DNA from: Streptomyces apocyni
GTDB taxonomy: Bacteria > Actinomycetota > Actinomycetes > Streptomycetales > Streptomycetaceae
Assembly: GCF_009739465.1 (NCBI RefSeq)
Contig: NZ_WHOM01000065.1
Location: 182,293-246,292, forward strand
Direction of reading: 5' to 3'
Length of the DNA stretch: 64,000 nucleotides
The notes under the pieces were generated by a model, which was given only the letters and a program-made list of their open reading frames with translations, was not told the origin of the DNA and did no database searches. Of the stretch, positions 8,237 through 17,770 are shown piece after piece; within the stretch, counting starts at the first letter, position 1, and each line of letters begins with the position of its first letter. The translations under genes were made by a program, and so were the position numbers.

Positions 8237-11200
8237 TCCGTACGTATCACCGACCCCGAGCAGCTCAAAGAGCTCCTCGGTATCCCGTTCACCCCGGAGC
8301 AGACGGCCTGCATCACCGCGCCGCCCGCCCCGCAGGTCATCGTGGCCGGAGCCGGGTCCGGCAAGACCACGGTGATGGCCGCGCGCGTGGTGTGGCTGGT
8401 CGGCACGGGACAGGTCGCGCCCGAGCAGGTGCTCGGGCTGACCTTCACCAACAAGGCGGCGGGCGAGCTCGCCGAGCGCGTACGGACCGCGCTGGTCAAG
8501 GCCGGGGTCACCGACCCGGACGCCATCGACCCCGACCACCCCCCGGGTGAGCCGGTCATCTCCACGTACCACTCCTTCGCGGGCCGCCTGCTCACCGACC
8601 ACGGCCTGCGCATCGGCCTGGAGCCGACGGTCCGGCTGCTCGCCGACGCCACCCGCTTCCAGCTCGCCGCGCGCGTCCTGCGCGAGGCGCCCGGGCCGTA
8701 CCCGTCGCTGACCCGTTCCTTCGCCGACCTGGTCAGCGACCTCCTCGCGCTGGACGGCGAGCTCGCCGAGCACCTCACGAGCCCCGAGCGACTGCGCGCG
8801 TACGACACCGAGCTCCTCGCCGCCCTGGACGGCGTCAAGCTCGGCAACGCCGACCTGCGCAAGGTCCCCGAAGCCGCCGCCGCCCGCCTGGAGCTCGCCG
8901 AGCTCACCGGCCGGTACCGCGCGGCGAAGCGCGCCGACGACCGGCTCGACTTCGGCGACCAGATCGCCCTCTCCGCGACCCTGGCCCGCACCCGGCCCGA
9001 GGTCGGACGGATTCTGCGGGACGAGTTCCGGGTCGTCCTCCTGGACGAGTACCAGGACACCTCCGTCGCCCAGCGCATCCTGCTCGCCTCCCTGTTCGGC
9101 GGCGACACCGGCCATGCGGTGACCGCCGTGGGCGACCCCTGCCAGGCGATCTACGGCTGGCGCGGCGCGTCCGTCGCCAACCTGGACGACTTCCCCGAGC
9201 ACTTCGCGCACGCCGACGGCCGCCCCGCCGACCGGTACGCACTCAGCGAGAACCGCCGCAGCGGCGGCCGTCTGCTCGACCTGGCCAACGGTATGGCGGC
9301 CCCGCTGCGCGCCCTGCACGAGGGCGTCGAGGCGCTGCGCCCGGCACCCGGCGAGGAGCAGGCGGGCGTCGTGCGCTGCGCCCTGCTGCGCACCCACGCC
9401 GAAGAGCTCGACTGGCTCGCGGACTCCATCGCCCACCTGGTGGCCACGGGCACGGCACCTGGCGAGATCGCCGTCCTGTGCCGCACGGCGACCGACTTCG
9501 CACAGATTCAGGGGGCACTGGTCGCCCGCGACATCCCGGTCGAGGTGGTCGGCCTGTCCGGGCTGCTGCACCTCCCGGAGGTCGCCGACCTCGTCGCCGT
9601 CTGCGAGGTGCTCCAGGACCCCGGGGCGAACGCCGCGCTGGTACGGCTGCTGACCGGCCCGCGCTGGCGCATCGGCCCGCGTGACCTCGCGCTGCTGGGG
9701 CGGCGCGCCCGGCTGCTCGTGCGGCACGCGCGCGTAGACGCCGATGACGCCCCCGAGGCCGAGCGGGACCGCCGTCTGGCCGAGGCGGTCGAAGGCGTCG
9801 ACCCGTCCGAGATCATCTCGCTCGCCGATGCCCTGGACACGTTCCTGGACGGTGCGGGCGGCGGCGGGAGTGGCGGGGGGAGCGGCGGTGGCAGCGCTGA
9901 CGATCTGCCGTTCTCGCCCGACGCGCGCGTACGGTTCGCGCGCCTCGCCGCCGAGCTGCGTGACCTGCGTCGCTCCCTGGCCGATCCGCTGATGGACGTG
10001 CTGCACCGGGTGCTGTCCGTCACCGGCCTGGAGGTCGAGCTCTCCGCGTCCCCGCACGCGCTCGCCGCCCGCCGCCGTGAGACCCTCGGCAACTTCCTGG
10101 ACGTCGCCGCGTCCTTCGCCGCGCAGGACGCCCAGGCCTCACTGCTGGCGTTCCTGGCCTTCCTGCGCACCGCGGCCCAGTACGAGAAGGGCCTGGACAA
10201 CTCCCTGCCCGGCGGTGAGAACACCGTCAAGGTGCTCACCGCCCACAAGGCCAAGGGCCTGGAGTGGGACGTCGTGGTGGTCCCCGGCCTGGTCACCGGG
10301 ACCTTCCCCAGCAGCCAGGGCCGCGAGAAGTGGACCGCCCAGGCGAAGGTCCTGCCGCACGCGCTGCGCGGCGACGCGGCCACCCTGCCCGATGTCGAGG
10401 CCTGGGACAGCAAGGGCCTGAAGGCCTTCCACGAGGCGATGAAGGACCACCAGCGCACCGAGGAACTCCGGCTCGGCTATGTGACCTTCACCCGCCCCCG
10501 CTCGCTCCTCCTGGGCTCCGGCCACTGGTGGGGCCCCTCCCAGAAGAAGCCCCGCGGCCCCTCGGACTTCCTCCTCGCCCTGTACGACCACTGCGTGGCG
10601 GGCCACGGCGAGATCGAGGCTTGGTCCGACGCGCCCGCCGACGACGAGGAGAACCCCGCCCTGCGCGAGGCCGCCACGGACCACGCCTGGCCGCTCCCGC
10701 TGGACGCCGCGTCCCTGGCACGCCGTCGCGCGGCGGGGGCCGCCGTACTGGCCCACCTGGACCGCCTCCCGGCCCCCGGAACCGAGCCCGCCCGTGTGGC
10801 ACCTGGGACGGAGCCCGAGCCCGCCGGTTCGACCACCCACGACCAGGCGCACCCCGCGACGCACGGCGCCTCCGCCGCGCAGGCGTCGCCGACGCGCGCG
10901 CCCTCGGGCGCCGCGGGTCCGGCGCCCGTCGACGACGCGTACGACCCCGACTGGCCACCGCCGCCAGACGACGAGGACCCGTACGACGAGGACCCGTACG
11001 GGGAGCCCCCCTACGCAACCGAACACACCACGGCCGACGACCCCACCGCCTGGGACACCTACTCCCCACACCGCCCCCACCGCGTACCGTCCCCCGCAAC
11101 TCCCACCGGTGACGCGGCCACCCCCGTCGCCCCCGTGCCCGGCGCTCGCCTCGCCGAGGCCCCCGCCGACGACCCCACGAGCGACGACCCCATGGCAGAC

Positions 11201-12013
11201 GACCCCATGGCAGACGACCCCATGGGCGAAGGCCTCAACCCGGAAGAGCTCCGTACCGTGGACTCCTGGGACCGTGACTTGGAGGCGCTCGCCGCCGAGC
11301 TGCACCGCTCCCGTGAGGCGGTGCGTGAAGTGCACCTGCCACCAGCCCTCACCGCGTCGCAGGTCCTCCACCTCGCCGCCGACCCCGACGACTTCGCGCG
11401 CGAGCTGGCCCGGCCCATGCCCAAGCCACCGCGCTCCGGGGCTCGCCGGGGCACCCGGTTCCATGCCTGGGTGGAGTCCCGCTTCGAGGCGCTGGAACTC
11501 CCGATGCTCGACCCCGACGAGCTTCCGGGCAGCACGGCCGACGCGGCTGACGCGGCCGAGATCGCCGACGAGCGCGACCTCGAAGCCCTCAAGGAGGCCT
11601 TCGAGCGCACCCCGTACGCCCACCGCACCCCGCACCGCGTCGAGGCGCCCTTCCAGCTGGCGATCGCGGGCCGCGTCATCCGGGGCCGTATCGACGCGGT
11701 CTACCGCGAGGAGGCCGCCGCCGAGCACGCCGCCGACCACGCGACCGACCACGGGGACGAGCCCGGCCGCGTCGTGTACGAGATCGTCGACTGGAAGACA
11801 GGTCCCGCGCACACAGCCGACCCCCTCCAGCTGGCGATCTACCGGCTGGCCTGGGCCGAACAGCACGGCCTGCCCCCGCAGGCGGTCCGGGCCGCGTTCG
11901 TCCACGTACGCAGCGGCGAGACCGTACGCCCAGCGGACCTGCCGGATCGCGCGGGACTCGAACGCATCTTGCTGGCTGAACCGGGCGCCGAGCCACCCCC
12001 GGCCTCCGGTTAG
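8234..12013 (+). CDS. adnB: AdnB-type helicase-nuclease subunit
   Basis: About 1259 residues. The UvrD-like motor has Walker A GAGSGKTT (about 39), the motif TFTNKAAGELAERV, Walker B VLLDEYQDTS, and VKVLTAHKAKGLEWD. A RecB-family nuclease closes the protein: RGTRFHAWVESRFE, GRIDAVYRE, then IVDWKTG (about 1186) and QLAIYRLAW. It has no AdnA-type cysteine cluster. Two odd insertions are seen: a Gly/Ser linker coded near 9856-9900 within the motor, and a 155-residue Pro/Asp-rich disordered segment (about 845-1000) between motor and nuclease, ending in repeats of ADDPM. That makes it longer than the mycobacterial protein of about 1100 residues. It should be the lead motor of the AdnAB complex. 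Confidence 0.92.
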   Translation: MSVRITDPEQLKELLGIPFTPEQTACITAPPAPQVIVAGAGSGKTTVMAARVVWLVGTGQVAPEQVLGLTFTNKAAGELAERVRTALVKAGVTDPDAIDPDHPPGEPVISTYHSFAGRLLTDHGLRIGLEPTVRLLADATRFQLAARVLREAPGPYPSLTRSFADLVSDLLALDGELAEHLTSPERLRAYDTELLAALDGVKLGNADLRKVPEAAAARLELAELTGRYRAAKRADDRLDFGDQIALSATLARTRPEVGRILRDEFRVVLLDEYQDTSVAQRILLASLFGGDTGHAVTAVGDPCQAIYGWRGASVANLDDFPEHFAHADGRPADRYALSENRRSGGRLLDLANGMAAPLRALHEGVEALRPAPGEEQAGVVRCALLRTHAEELDWLADSIAHLVATGTAPGEIAVLCRTATDFAQIQGALVARDIPVEVVGLSGLLHLPEVADLVAVCEVLQDPGANAALVRLLTGPRWRIGPRDLALLGRRARLLVRHARVDADDAPEAERDRRLAEAVEGVDPSEIISLADALDTFLDGAGGGGSGGGSGGGSADDLPFSPDARVRFARLAAELRDLRRSLADPLMDVLHRVLSVTGLEVELSASPHALAARRRETLGNFLDVAASFAAQDAQASLLAFLAFLRTAAQYEKGLDNSLPGGENTVKVLTAHKAKGLEWDVVVVPGLVTGTFPSSQGREKWTAQAKVLPHALRGDAATLPDVEAWDSKGLKAFHEAMKDHQRTEELRLGYVTFTRPRSLLLGSGHWWGPSQKKPRGPSDFLLALYDHCVAGHGEIEAWSDAPADDEENPALREAATDHAWPLPLDAASLARRRAAGAAVLAHLDRLPAPGTEPARVAPGTEPEPAGSTTHDQAHPATHGASAAQASPTRAPSGAAGPAPVDDAYDPDWPPPPDDEDPYDEDPYGEPPYATEHTTADDPTAWDTYSPHRPHRVPSPATPTGDAATPVAPVPGARLAEAPADDPTSDDPMADDPMADDPMGEGLNPEELRTVDSWDRDLEALAAELHRSREAVREVHLPPALTASQVLHLAADPDDFARELARPMPKPPRSGARRGTRFHAWVESRFEALELPMLDPDELPGSTADAADAAEIADERDLEALKEAFERTPYAHRTPHRVEAPFQLAIAGRVIRGRIDAVYREEAAAEHAADHATDHGDEPGRVVYEIVDWKTGPAHTADPLQLAIYRLAWAEQHGLPPQAVRAAFVHVRSGETVRPADLPDRAGLERILLAEPGAEPPPASG
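11183..11226 (+). repeat. 15-bp coding repeat in adnB
   Basis: Three copies of GACGACCCCATGGCA (the last one differing at its end) encode DDPMA repeats in the disordered linker of AdnB. This is a typical slippage-prone coding repeat. Confidence 0.8.
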
Positions 12014-12026
12014 GCTCAAGGCCATG
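12011..12026 (+). promoter_or_regulatory. -10 element overlapping the adnB stop codon
   Basis: TAGGCT covers the adnB TAG stop and lies seven bases before ATG 12024. It predicts a leaderless transcript for the dipeptidase gene, separate from read-through of adnB. Confidence 0.55.
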
Positions 12027-13478
12027 AGCCAGCCCAGTGACAACGCGGTCAGTGCGGGCAGCGCGGGCGGTGCCAGCGGCGCAGTCCACGCGGTCCGCGC
12101 GTACATCGAGACCCACCGCACCGCCTTCCTCGACGACCTCGCCGACTGGCTGCGTATCCCGTCCGTCTCGGCCCAGCCCGAGCACGCGCCCGACGTGCGG
12201 CGCAGCGCCGACTGGCTCGCCGCCCAGCTCAAGGACATCGGCTTCCCGACCTCCGAGGTCTGGCAGACACCTGGCGCACCCGCCGTCTTCGCCGAGTGGC
12301 CGTCGGACGACGCGGACGCGCCCACCGTCCTGGTCTACGGCCACCACGACGTACAGCCCGCGGCCCGCGAGGACGGCTGGGAGACCGACCCCTTCGAGCC
12401 GGTGATCCGCGGCAACCGCCTCTACGCGCGCGGCGCGGCCGATGACAAGGGTCAGGTCTTCTTCCACACCCTCGGCGTACGCGCCCACCTCGCCGCCACC
12501 GGCCGCACCACCCCCGCCGTCCACCTCAAGCTGCTGATCGAAGGCGAGGAGGAGTCCGGCTCCCCACACTTCCGCGCCCTGGTCGAAGAGCAGCGGGCCC
12601 GCCTCGCGGCGGACGTCGCGATCGTCTCGGACACCGGTATGTGGTCCGAGACCACCCCCACCGTCTGCACCGGCATGCGCGGCCTGGTCGAGTGCGAGAT
12701 CGAGCTGCGCGGCCCGGACCAGGACGTCCACTCAGGCTCCTTCGGCGGTGCCGTCCCGAACCCGGCGACCGCCGCCGCCCGCCTGGTGGCGGCCCTGCAC
12801 GACGACCACGCGCGCGTGGCGATCCCCGGCTTCTACGAGGGCATCACCCCGCTCACGGACCGCGAGCGCGAGCTGTTCGCCGAGCTCCCCTTCGACGAGG
12901 ACGCGTGGCTGCGCACGGCCAGGTCGCACGCGGCTCACGGCGAGGACGGCTACACGACCCTGGAGCGCGTCTGGGCCCGCCCGACCGCCGAGGTCAACGG
13001 CATCGGCGGCGGCTACCAGGGCGCGGGCGGCAAGACGATCATCCCGTCGTCGGCGCTGCTGAAGCTCTCCTTCCGGCTGGTCGCGGGCCAGGACCCGCAG
13101 CACATCGAAGCGGCCGTACGCGACTGGGTGGCCGGGCAGATCCCGCCAGGCATCCGTCACACGCTGACCTTCACCGGCGCCACGCGCCCCTGTCTGACAC
13201 CGCTGGAACACCCCGCCCTGCGGTCCGTCGCCCGGGCCATGGGCCGCGCCTTCGAACAGCCCGTCCGCTTCACCCGCGAGGGCGGCTCGGGCCCGGCCGC
13301 CGACCTTCAGGACGTCCTCGCCGCCCCCGTGCTGTTCCTGGGGATCTCCGTACCGTCCGACGGCTGGCACGCCCCGAACGAGAAGGTCGAGCTCGATCTG
13401 CTCCTCAAGGGCGTCGAAGCCACCGCCTACCTCTGGGGCGACCTCGCCGAGCACTGGCCCGCGCCCGCGGCCCCCTGA
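12024..13478 (+). CDS. M20 family dipeptidase
   Basis: A 484-residue cytosolic metallopeptidase of the M20 (PepV/CNDP-like) family. The first metal motif is VLVYGHHDVQP, the second metal ligand region is GAADDKGQ, and the catalytic and bridging acids lie in LIEGEEESGSP. The dimerisation-domain histidine is seen in QDVHSGSFGGAV, and the C-terminal ligand region is DGWHAPNEKVE. Such enzymes hydrolyse dipeptides or short peptides with two zinc ions. The ATG at 12024 lies ten bases after adnB; an upstream in-frame extension overlaps adnB and is not coding. Substrate preference cannot be read from the sequence. Confidence 0.9.
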   Translation: MSQPSDNAVSAGSAGGASGAVHAVRAYIETHRTAFLDDLADWLRIPSVSAQPEHAPDVRRSADWLAAQLKDIGFPTSEVWQTPGAPAVFAEWPSDDADAPTVLVYGHHDVQPAAREDGWETDPFEPVIRGNRLYARGAADDKGQVFFHTLGVRAHLAATGRTTPAVHLKLLIEGEEESGSPHFRALVEEQRARLAADVAIVSDTGMWSETTPTVCTGMRGLVECEIELRGPDQDVHSGSFGGAVPNPATAAARLVAALHDDHARVAIPGFYEGITPLTDRERELFAELPFDEDAWLRTARSHAAHGEDGYTTLERVWARPTAEVNGIGGGYQGAGGKTIIPSSALLKLSFRLVAGQDPQHIEAAVRDWVAGQIPPGIRHTLTFTGATRPCLTPLEHPALRSVARAMGRAFEQPVRFTREGGSGPAADLQDVLAAPVLFLGISVPSDGWHAPNEKVELDLLLKGVEATAYLWGDLAEHWPAPAAP

Positions 13479-13561
13479 ACCCGCGTAAGGCTCATGGAGC
13501 GCCACCCCGCACCCGCACCACCTGCCGAGAACCCATCCCATCGGGGGAGTTGCAAGCACCA

Positions 13562-14578
13562 GTGACCACCTGGACCGACCGCACCACCACGGACTCCACC
13601 ACCACCGATCCCACCGTCGACGCCACCACCTCCGACACCACCCCCACCGCCGACGGGGCGCTGGACCGGCCCCTCTCGCTGACCGCACCAAGCGGCATCG
13701 ACCGCGCGGCCCACCACCGCCTCGACGAGGCGTGGCTCGCCGCGGCCTGGAGCCACCCCACGACCCGCGTCTTCGTGGTCTCCGGTGGACAGGTGCTGAT
13801 CGACGACACCCCCGACGGGCGTACGGAACTGGTGACCACCCCGGCCTTCGAGGCCCCGGTCACCGAGACCCACCGCTACTTCCTCGGTACGGACGAGGAC
13901 GGCATCAGCTACTTCGCGCTCCAGAAGGACGTGCTGCCCGGCCGCATGGACCAGTCCGCGCGCCCCGCGGGCCTGCGCGAGGCGGGACTGCTGCTCTCGC
14001 CCAAGGACGCGGGTCTGATGGTGCACGCGGTGGCGCTGGAGAACTGGCAGCGCCTGCACCGCTTCTGCTCGCGCTGCGGCGAGCGCACGGCCATCGCGGC
14101 CGCCGGCCACATCCGCCGCTGCCCCGCGTGCGGTGCCGAGCACTACCCGCGTACCGACCCGGCCGTGATCATGCTGGTCACGGACGAGCACGACCGCGCG
14201 CTGCTCGGCCGCCAGGTGCACTGGCCGGAGGGCCGCTTCTCGACCCTGGCGGGCTTCGTCGAGCCCGGCGAGTCGATCGAGCACTCGGTCCGCCGCGAGG
14301 TCTGGGAGGAGGCGGGCGTGAAGGTCGGCGAGGTCGAGTACGTGGCCAGCCAGCCCTGGCCGTTTCCGTCCAGCTTGATGCTGGGCTTCATGGCACGGGC
14401 GACCTCGTCGGAGATCACGGTCGACGGCGAGGAGATCGAGGAGGCCCGCTGGTTCTCCCGTGACGAACTCGCCGCTGCCTTCGAGTCCGGCGAGGTCCTG
14501 CCGCCGTACGGCATCTCCATCGCGGCCCGGCTGATCGAGCTCTGGTACGGCAGGCCACTGCCCCGGCCCGTACCCTGA
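13562..14578 (+). CDS. nudC: NAD(+) diphosphatase NudC
   Basis: A 338-residue Nudix enzyme that cleaves NAD(H) to NMN(H) and AMP and, in the NudC family, removes NAD caps from RNA. A zinc ribbon (CSRC and CPAC, about 168-190) precedes the Nudix box GFVEPGESIEHSVRREVWEE, which has the full G-x5-E-x7-RE-x-x-EE pattern, and then the family motif SQPWPFPSSLM. The N-terminal 40 residues are a Thr/Asp-rich leader. The start is GTG 13562, with GGGGAG upstream; a longer open frame would run through the dipeptidase gene. nudC also lies between adnAB and mycoredoxin in mycobacteria. Confidence 0.93.
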   Translation: MTTWTDRTTTDSTTTDPTVDATTSDTTPTADGALDRPLSLTAPSGIDRAAHHRLDEAWLAAAWSHPTTRVFVVSGGQVLIDDTPDGRTELVTTPAFEAPVTETHRYFLGTDEDGISYFALQKDVLPGRMDQSARPAGLREAGLLLSPKDAGLMVHAVALENWQRLHRFCSRCGERTAIAAAGHIRRCPACGAEHYPRTDPAVIMLVTDEHDRALLGRQVHWPEGRFSTLAGFVEPGESIEHSVRREVWEEAGVKVGEVEYVASQPWPFPSSLMLGFMARATSSEITVDGEEIEEARWFSRDELAAAFESGEVLPPYGISIAARLIELWYGRPLPRPVP

Positions 14579-14604
14579 CCCGGGAAACGGACGAGAGGCA
14601 CCAA

Positions 14605-15066
14605 ATGGCCGACTACCGCATCGAGACCGTCCGCACCGGCTACCGGAACTGGACGGCCCGTAACGACCGTGGCGCCGAGGTCCGGATGGCAGCCGCCGAC
14701 GACGCGGGCGCCCAGCCGTCCTTCACGCCCGTCGAGCTGCTGCTCGCGGCACTGGGCGGCTGCGGCGGCCTGGTGCTCGACCGCACCGCCCGCGCCGTCG
14801 ACCACGACGACCTGCGCATCGTCGTCGAGACCGTCCCGGCCGCCGCCGACGGCGACGACGGTGACGACGGCCGCGTCGGCAAGGTCCGTATCACCTACGA
14901 GCTCGACATCCCCGAGGACGCGAACGGCGGCCGCGCCGCCGAGGTCTTCGCCCGCGGAGTCCGCCTGACCCACGAAAAGCACTGCACGGTCAGCCGCACG
15001 GTGGAGCACGGCGCCCAGGTCGAGGCGATCCTCCCGGACGGCACCACCGGCTTCACCGGCGGCTGA
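14605..15066 (+). CDS. OsmC/Ohr-family peroxidase-like protein
   Basis: A 153-residue OsmC-family protein. The two redox cysteines expected of the family are present: one in ALGGCGGLV (about 53) and one in EKHCTVSRTV near the C-terminus. OsmC/Ohr proteins reduce organic hydroperoxides with thiol reductants. It starts 26 bases after nudC with GAGAGG upstream, so co-transcription is likely. It faces the mycoredoxin gene, with a shared terminator hairpin between them. Confidence 0.85.
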   Translation: MADYRIETVRTGYRNWTARNDRGAEVRMAAADDAGAQPSFTPVELLLAALGGCGGLVLDRTARAVDHDDLRIVVETVPAAADGDDGDDGRVGKVRITYELDIPEDANGGRAAEVFARGVRLTHEKHCTVSRTVEHGAQVEAILPDGTTGFTGG

Positions 15067-15075
15067 GCACACGAA

Positions 15076-15099
15076 AGCCCCCGCACCAGGGCGGGGGCT
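15076..15099. terminator. Bidirectional terminator between osmC-like gene and mrx1
   Basis: Nine-base arms AGCCCCCGC and GCGGGGGCT enclose a six-base loop, with AAA on one side and CTC on the other. The two flanking genes converge on it. Confidence 0.75.
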
Positions 15100-15149
15100 C
15101 TCGCGGGGCGCGCGGGTTCAGCGCTCCGTAGGTACGCAGGCGCGCGGCC

Positions 15150-15392
15150 TCAGACGCCGACCTTCTGCTTGACCTGGGCCAACGACGGGTTCGTCAGCGT
15201 GGAACCGTCCGGGAAGAGCACGGTCGGTACCGTCTGGTTGCCGCCGTTCGCCTTCTCGACGAAGGCCGCGGAAGCAGGGTCCTGCTCGATGTTGATCTCC
15301 GTGTACGCGATGCCCTCGCGGTCCATCTGGCTCTTCAGCCGACGGCAGTAGCCGCACCAGGTGGTGCTGTACATCGTCACAGTGCCCTGCAT
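15150..15392 (-). CDS. mrx1: Mycoredoxin (mycothiol-dependent glutaredoxin-like reductase)
   Basis: An 80-residue thioredoxin-fold protein. The active site is WCGYC (Cys13, Cys16), the signature of mycoredoxin-1, and the cis-proline region is TVPTVLF. Mycoredoxin reduces protein-mycothiol mixed disulfides with mycothiol in the cytosol. ATG 15392 is chosen because AAGGAG stands at the right distance; a longer frame upstream is not supported. The promoter has SigR-type elements (15464-15490), fitting control by thiol stress. The divergent neighbour is uvrD2, as in mycobacteria. Confidence 0.92.
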   Translation of the reverse strand: MQGTVTMYSTTWCGYCRRLKSQMDREGIAYTEINIEQDPASAAFVEKANGGNQTVPTVLFPDGSTLTNPSLAQVKQKVGV

Positions 15393-15463
15393 GTCGTGGG
15401 TGCTCCTTGGGTGCGCTGGCGGACAGGGGGTGCGCTGGCGGATACCGGCGCGCACCTGACTGG

Positions 15464-15490
15464 AACGTACGGGACCCGGCCACCATTCCC
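15464..15490 (-). promoter_or_regulatory. SigR-type promoter of mrx1
   Basis: Read on the minus strand, GGGAAT (15490-15485) is followed by exactly 18 bases and then GTT (15466-15464). This matches the known SigR consensus GGAAT-N18-GTT. The predicted start lies about 64 bases before the mrx1 ATG. Confidence 0.75.
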
Positions 15491-15517
15491 GCATTAGTAC
15501 GAACAATGCCGCTCCCC

Positions 15518-15526
15518 TGTGGACAA
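15518..15526 (-). promoter_or_regulatory. DnaA-box-like site in the mrx1-uvrD2 intergenic region
   Basis: TGTGGACAA on the + strand is the complement of TTGTCCACA, the preferred streptomycete DnaA box. A single box lies between the two divergent genes. It may be a chance match. Confidence 0.3.
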
Positions 15527-15565
15527 CCGGCTCAGGGGTCCCGGGCGACCTGGCAGCATGGCAGG

Positions 15566-17758
15566 GTGACAGCAGCAACGCACTCCACTCTCTTCCCGCA
15601 GGTGCCGGATTCCCCCGACGCCGTGCTGGCCGGGCTCGACCCGGAGCAGCGCGAGGTCGCCACCGCCCTGCACGGGCCGGTGTGCGTCCTCGCGGGGGCG
15701 GGCACGGGCAAGACCCGCGCGATCACCCACCGGATCGCGTACGGCGTGCGTGCGGGCATCCTTCAGCCCGCGAGCGTGCTGGCCGTCACGTTCACCAACC
15801 GCGCCGCGGGCGAGATGCGCGGCCGACTGCGCCAGCTCGGCGCGCACGGCGTCCAGGCGCGTACGTTCCACTCCGCCGCGCTCCGCCAGCTCCAGTACTT
15901 CTGGCCCAAGGCGGTCGGCGGGCAGCTGCCGCGGCTGGTCGAACGGAAGGTCCAGCTGGTCGCCGAGGCCGCGGCCCGTTGCCGCATCCGCCTGGACCGC
16001 AACGAGCTGCGTGATGTGACGGGCGAGATCGAGTGGTCCAAGGTCACCCAGACCGTGCCCGCCGACTACCCGGCCGCGGCCGCCAAGGCGGGCCGCGACC
16101 TGCCCCGCGACGCGGCCGAGATCTCACAGATCTACGCGATGTACGAGCAGCTCAAGCAGGACCGCTCGGTCATCGACTTCGAGGACGTGCTGCTGCTCAC
16201 CGTCGGTGTCCTACAGGACCGGTACGACATCGCCGAGCAGGTCCGCTCCCAGTACCAGCACTTCGTGGTGGACGAGTACCAGGACGTCAGCCCGCTCCAG
16301 CAGCGGCTGCTCGACCTGTGGCTCGGTGAGCGGGACAGCCTCTGCGTGGTCGGCGACGCCAGCCAGACGATCTACTCCTTCACCGGCGCGACCCCCGACC
16401 ACCTGCTGAACTTCCGTAGCCGCTATCCCCAGGCGACGGTGGTGAAGCTGGTCCGCGACTACCGCTCCACCCCGCAGGTCGTCCAGCTCGCCAACGGCCT
16501 GCTCGCCCAGGCGCGCGGCCGCGCCGCCGAGCACCGCCTGGAGCTGCGCTCCCAGCGCGAGCCGGGCCCCGACCCGCGCTATACGGAGTACGCCGACGAG
16601 CCCGCCGAGGCCGAAGGCACCGCCCGCCGCATCCGGGACCTGATCGCCTCCGGCGTCCCGGCGGGCGAGATCGCCGTGCTCTTCCGTACGAACGGCCAGT
16701 CCGAGCTCTACGAGCAGGCGCTCGCCGACGCCGGTATCGCCTACCAGCTGCGCGGCGCCGAGCGGTTCTTCGAGCGCACCGAGGTGCGGGAGGCGGGCGC
16801 CGCGCTGCGGGGCGCGGCCCGTTTCGGAGCCAATGACGCCCTCCTGGACGACACGGTGGACGTGCCGTCCCAGGTCCGCGCGGTGCTCTCCACCAAGGGC
16901 TGGACGACCAAGCCGCCAGCCGGTTCTGGGGCGGTCCGGGACCGCTGGGAGTCGCTTGCGGCGTTGGTGCGGCTGGCTGAGGACTTCACCCGGGCCAAGC
17001 CCGACGCGACCCTGCCGGACCTGGTGGCGGAGCTGGACGAGCGCGCCGCCGCCCAGCACGCCCCCACCGTCCAGGGGGTCACCCTGGCCTCGCTGCACGC
17101 GGCCAAGGGCCTGGAGTGGGACGCCGTCTATGTCGTCGGCCTGACCGAAGGCATGATGCCGATCACCTACGCCAAGACCGACGAACAGGTCGAGGAGGAG
17201 CGCCGGCTCCTCTATGTCGGGGTGACCCGGGCCAGGCTGCACCTGTCGCTCTCCTGGTCGCTGTCCCGCTCGCCCGGTGGCCGTGCCTCGCGTCGCCCCA
17301 GCCGCTTCCTGAACGGCCTGCGGCCCGGCTCGGCTGCCACCGCCCCCGGCTCCGTCGGCGGCTCCGGCTCGGTTGAACGGGGCGGCGCGAGGCGGGCCAG
17401 GCGCGGGGCGCGTGGCCCGGTGTCCTGCCGGGTGTGCGGGCGGACCCTGACCGACGCGGGCGAGATGAAGCTGATGCGCTGCGAGGGCTGCCCGTCCGAC
17501 ATGGACGAAGGGATCTACGAGCGGCTGCGCGACTGGCGCGCGGACCGGGCGCGGCAGCTCGGGCAGCCCGCGTTCTGCGTCTTCACCGACAAGACGCTGA
17601 TGGCGATCGCCGAGTCCGCGCCGGAGGCCGACGCCGAGCTTGCCCGCATCCCGGGAGTCGGGGTGCGCAAGCTCGATCGTTTCGGAGCCGATGTGCTGGC
17701 TATCTGCGCAGGTCAGGAGCTGGCTGGGGAGTCCACGGATGCCGTAGACGACGACTGA
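15566..17758 (+). CDS. uvrD2: DNA helicase UvrD2
   Basis: A 730-residue superfamily 1 helicase. Walker A is GAGTGKTRA, followed by TFTNRAAGEM, Walker B FVVDEYQDVSP and SLHAAKGLEWD. After the motor comes a tetracysteine module (CRVC and CEGC, about 620-640) and an HRDC domain with the helix-hairpin-like IPGVGVRKLDRFG. This motor-tetracysteine-HRDC order is diagnostic of actinobacterial UvrD2, an essential helicase in mycobacteria. GTG 15566 is chosen: upstream codons are not conserved in character, and the region holds the divergent mrx1 promoter. A weak -10 (CAGCAT) six bases before the GTG could make it leaderless. Confidence 0.93.
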   Translation: MTAATHSTLFPQVPDSPDAVLAGLDPEQREVATALHGPVCVLAGAGTGKTRAITHRIAYGVRAGILQPASVLAVTFTNRAAGEMRGRLRQLGAHGVQARTFHSAALRQLQYFWPKAVGGQLPRLVERKVQLVAEAAARCRIRLDRNELRDVTGEIEWSKVTQTVPADYPAAAAKAGRDLPRDAAEISQIYAMYEQLKQDRSVIDFEDVLLLTVGVLQDRYDIAEQVRSQYQHFVVDEYQDVSPLQQRLLDLWLGERDSLCVVGDASQTIYSFTGATPDHLLNFRSRYPQATVVKLVRDYRSTPQVVQLANGLLAQARGRAAEHRLELRSQREPGPDPRYTEYADEPAEAEGTARRIRDLIASGVPAGEIAVLFRTNGQSELYEQALADAGIAYQLRGAERFFERTEVREAGAALRGAARFGANDALLDDTVDVPSQVRAVLSTKGWTTKPPAGSGAVRDRWESLAALVRLAEDFTRAKPDATLPDLVAELDERAAAQHAPTVQGVTLASLHAAKGLEWDAVYVVGLTEGMMPITYAKTDEQVEEERRLLYVGVTRARLHLSLSWSLSRSPGGRASRRPSRFLNGLRPGSAATAPGSVGGSGSVERGGARRARRGARGPVSCRVCGRTLTDAGEMKLMRCEGCPSDMDEGIYERLRDWRADRARQLGQPAFCVFTDKTLMAIAESAPEADAELARIPGVGVRKLDRFGADVLAICAGQELAGESTDAVDDD

Positions 17759-17770
17759 TACAAACTCGTC

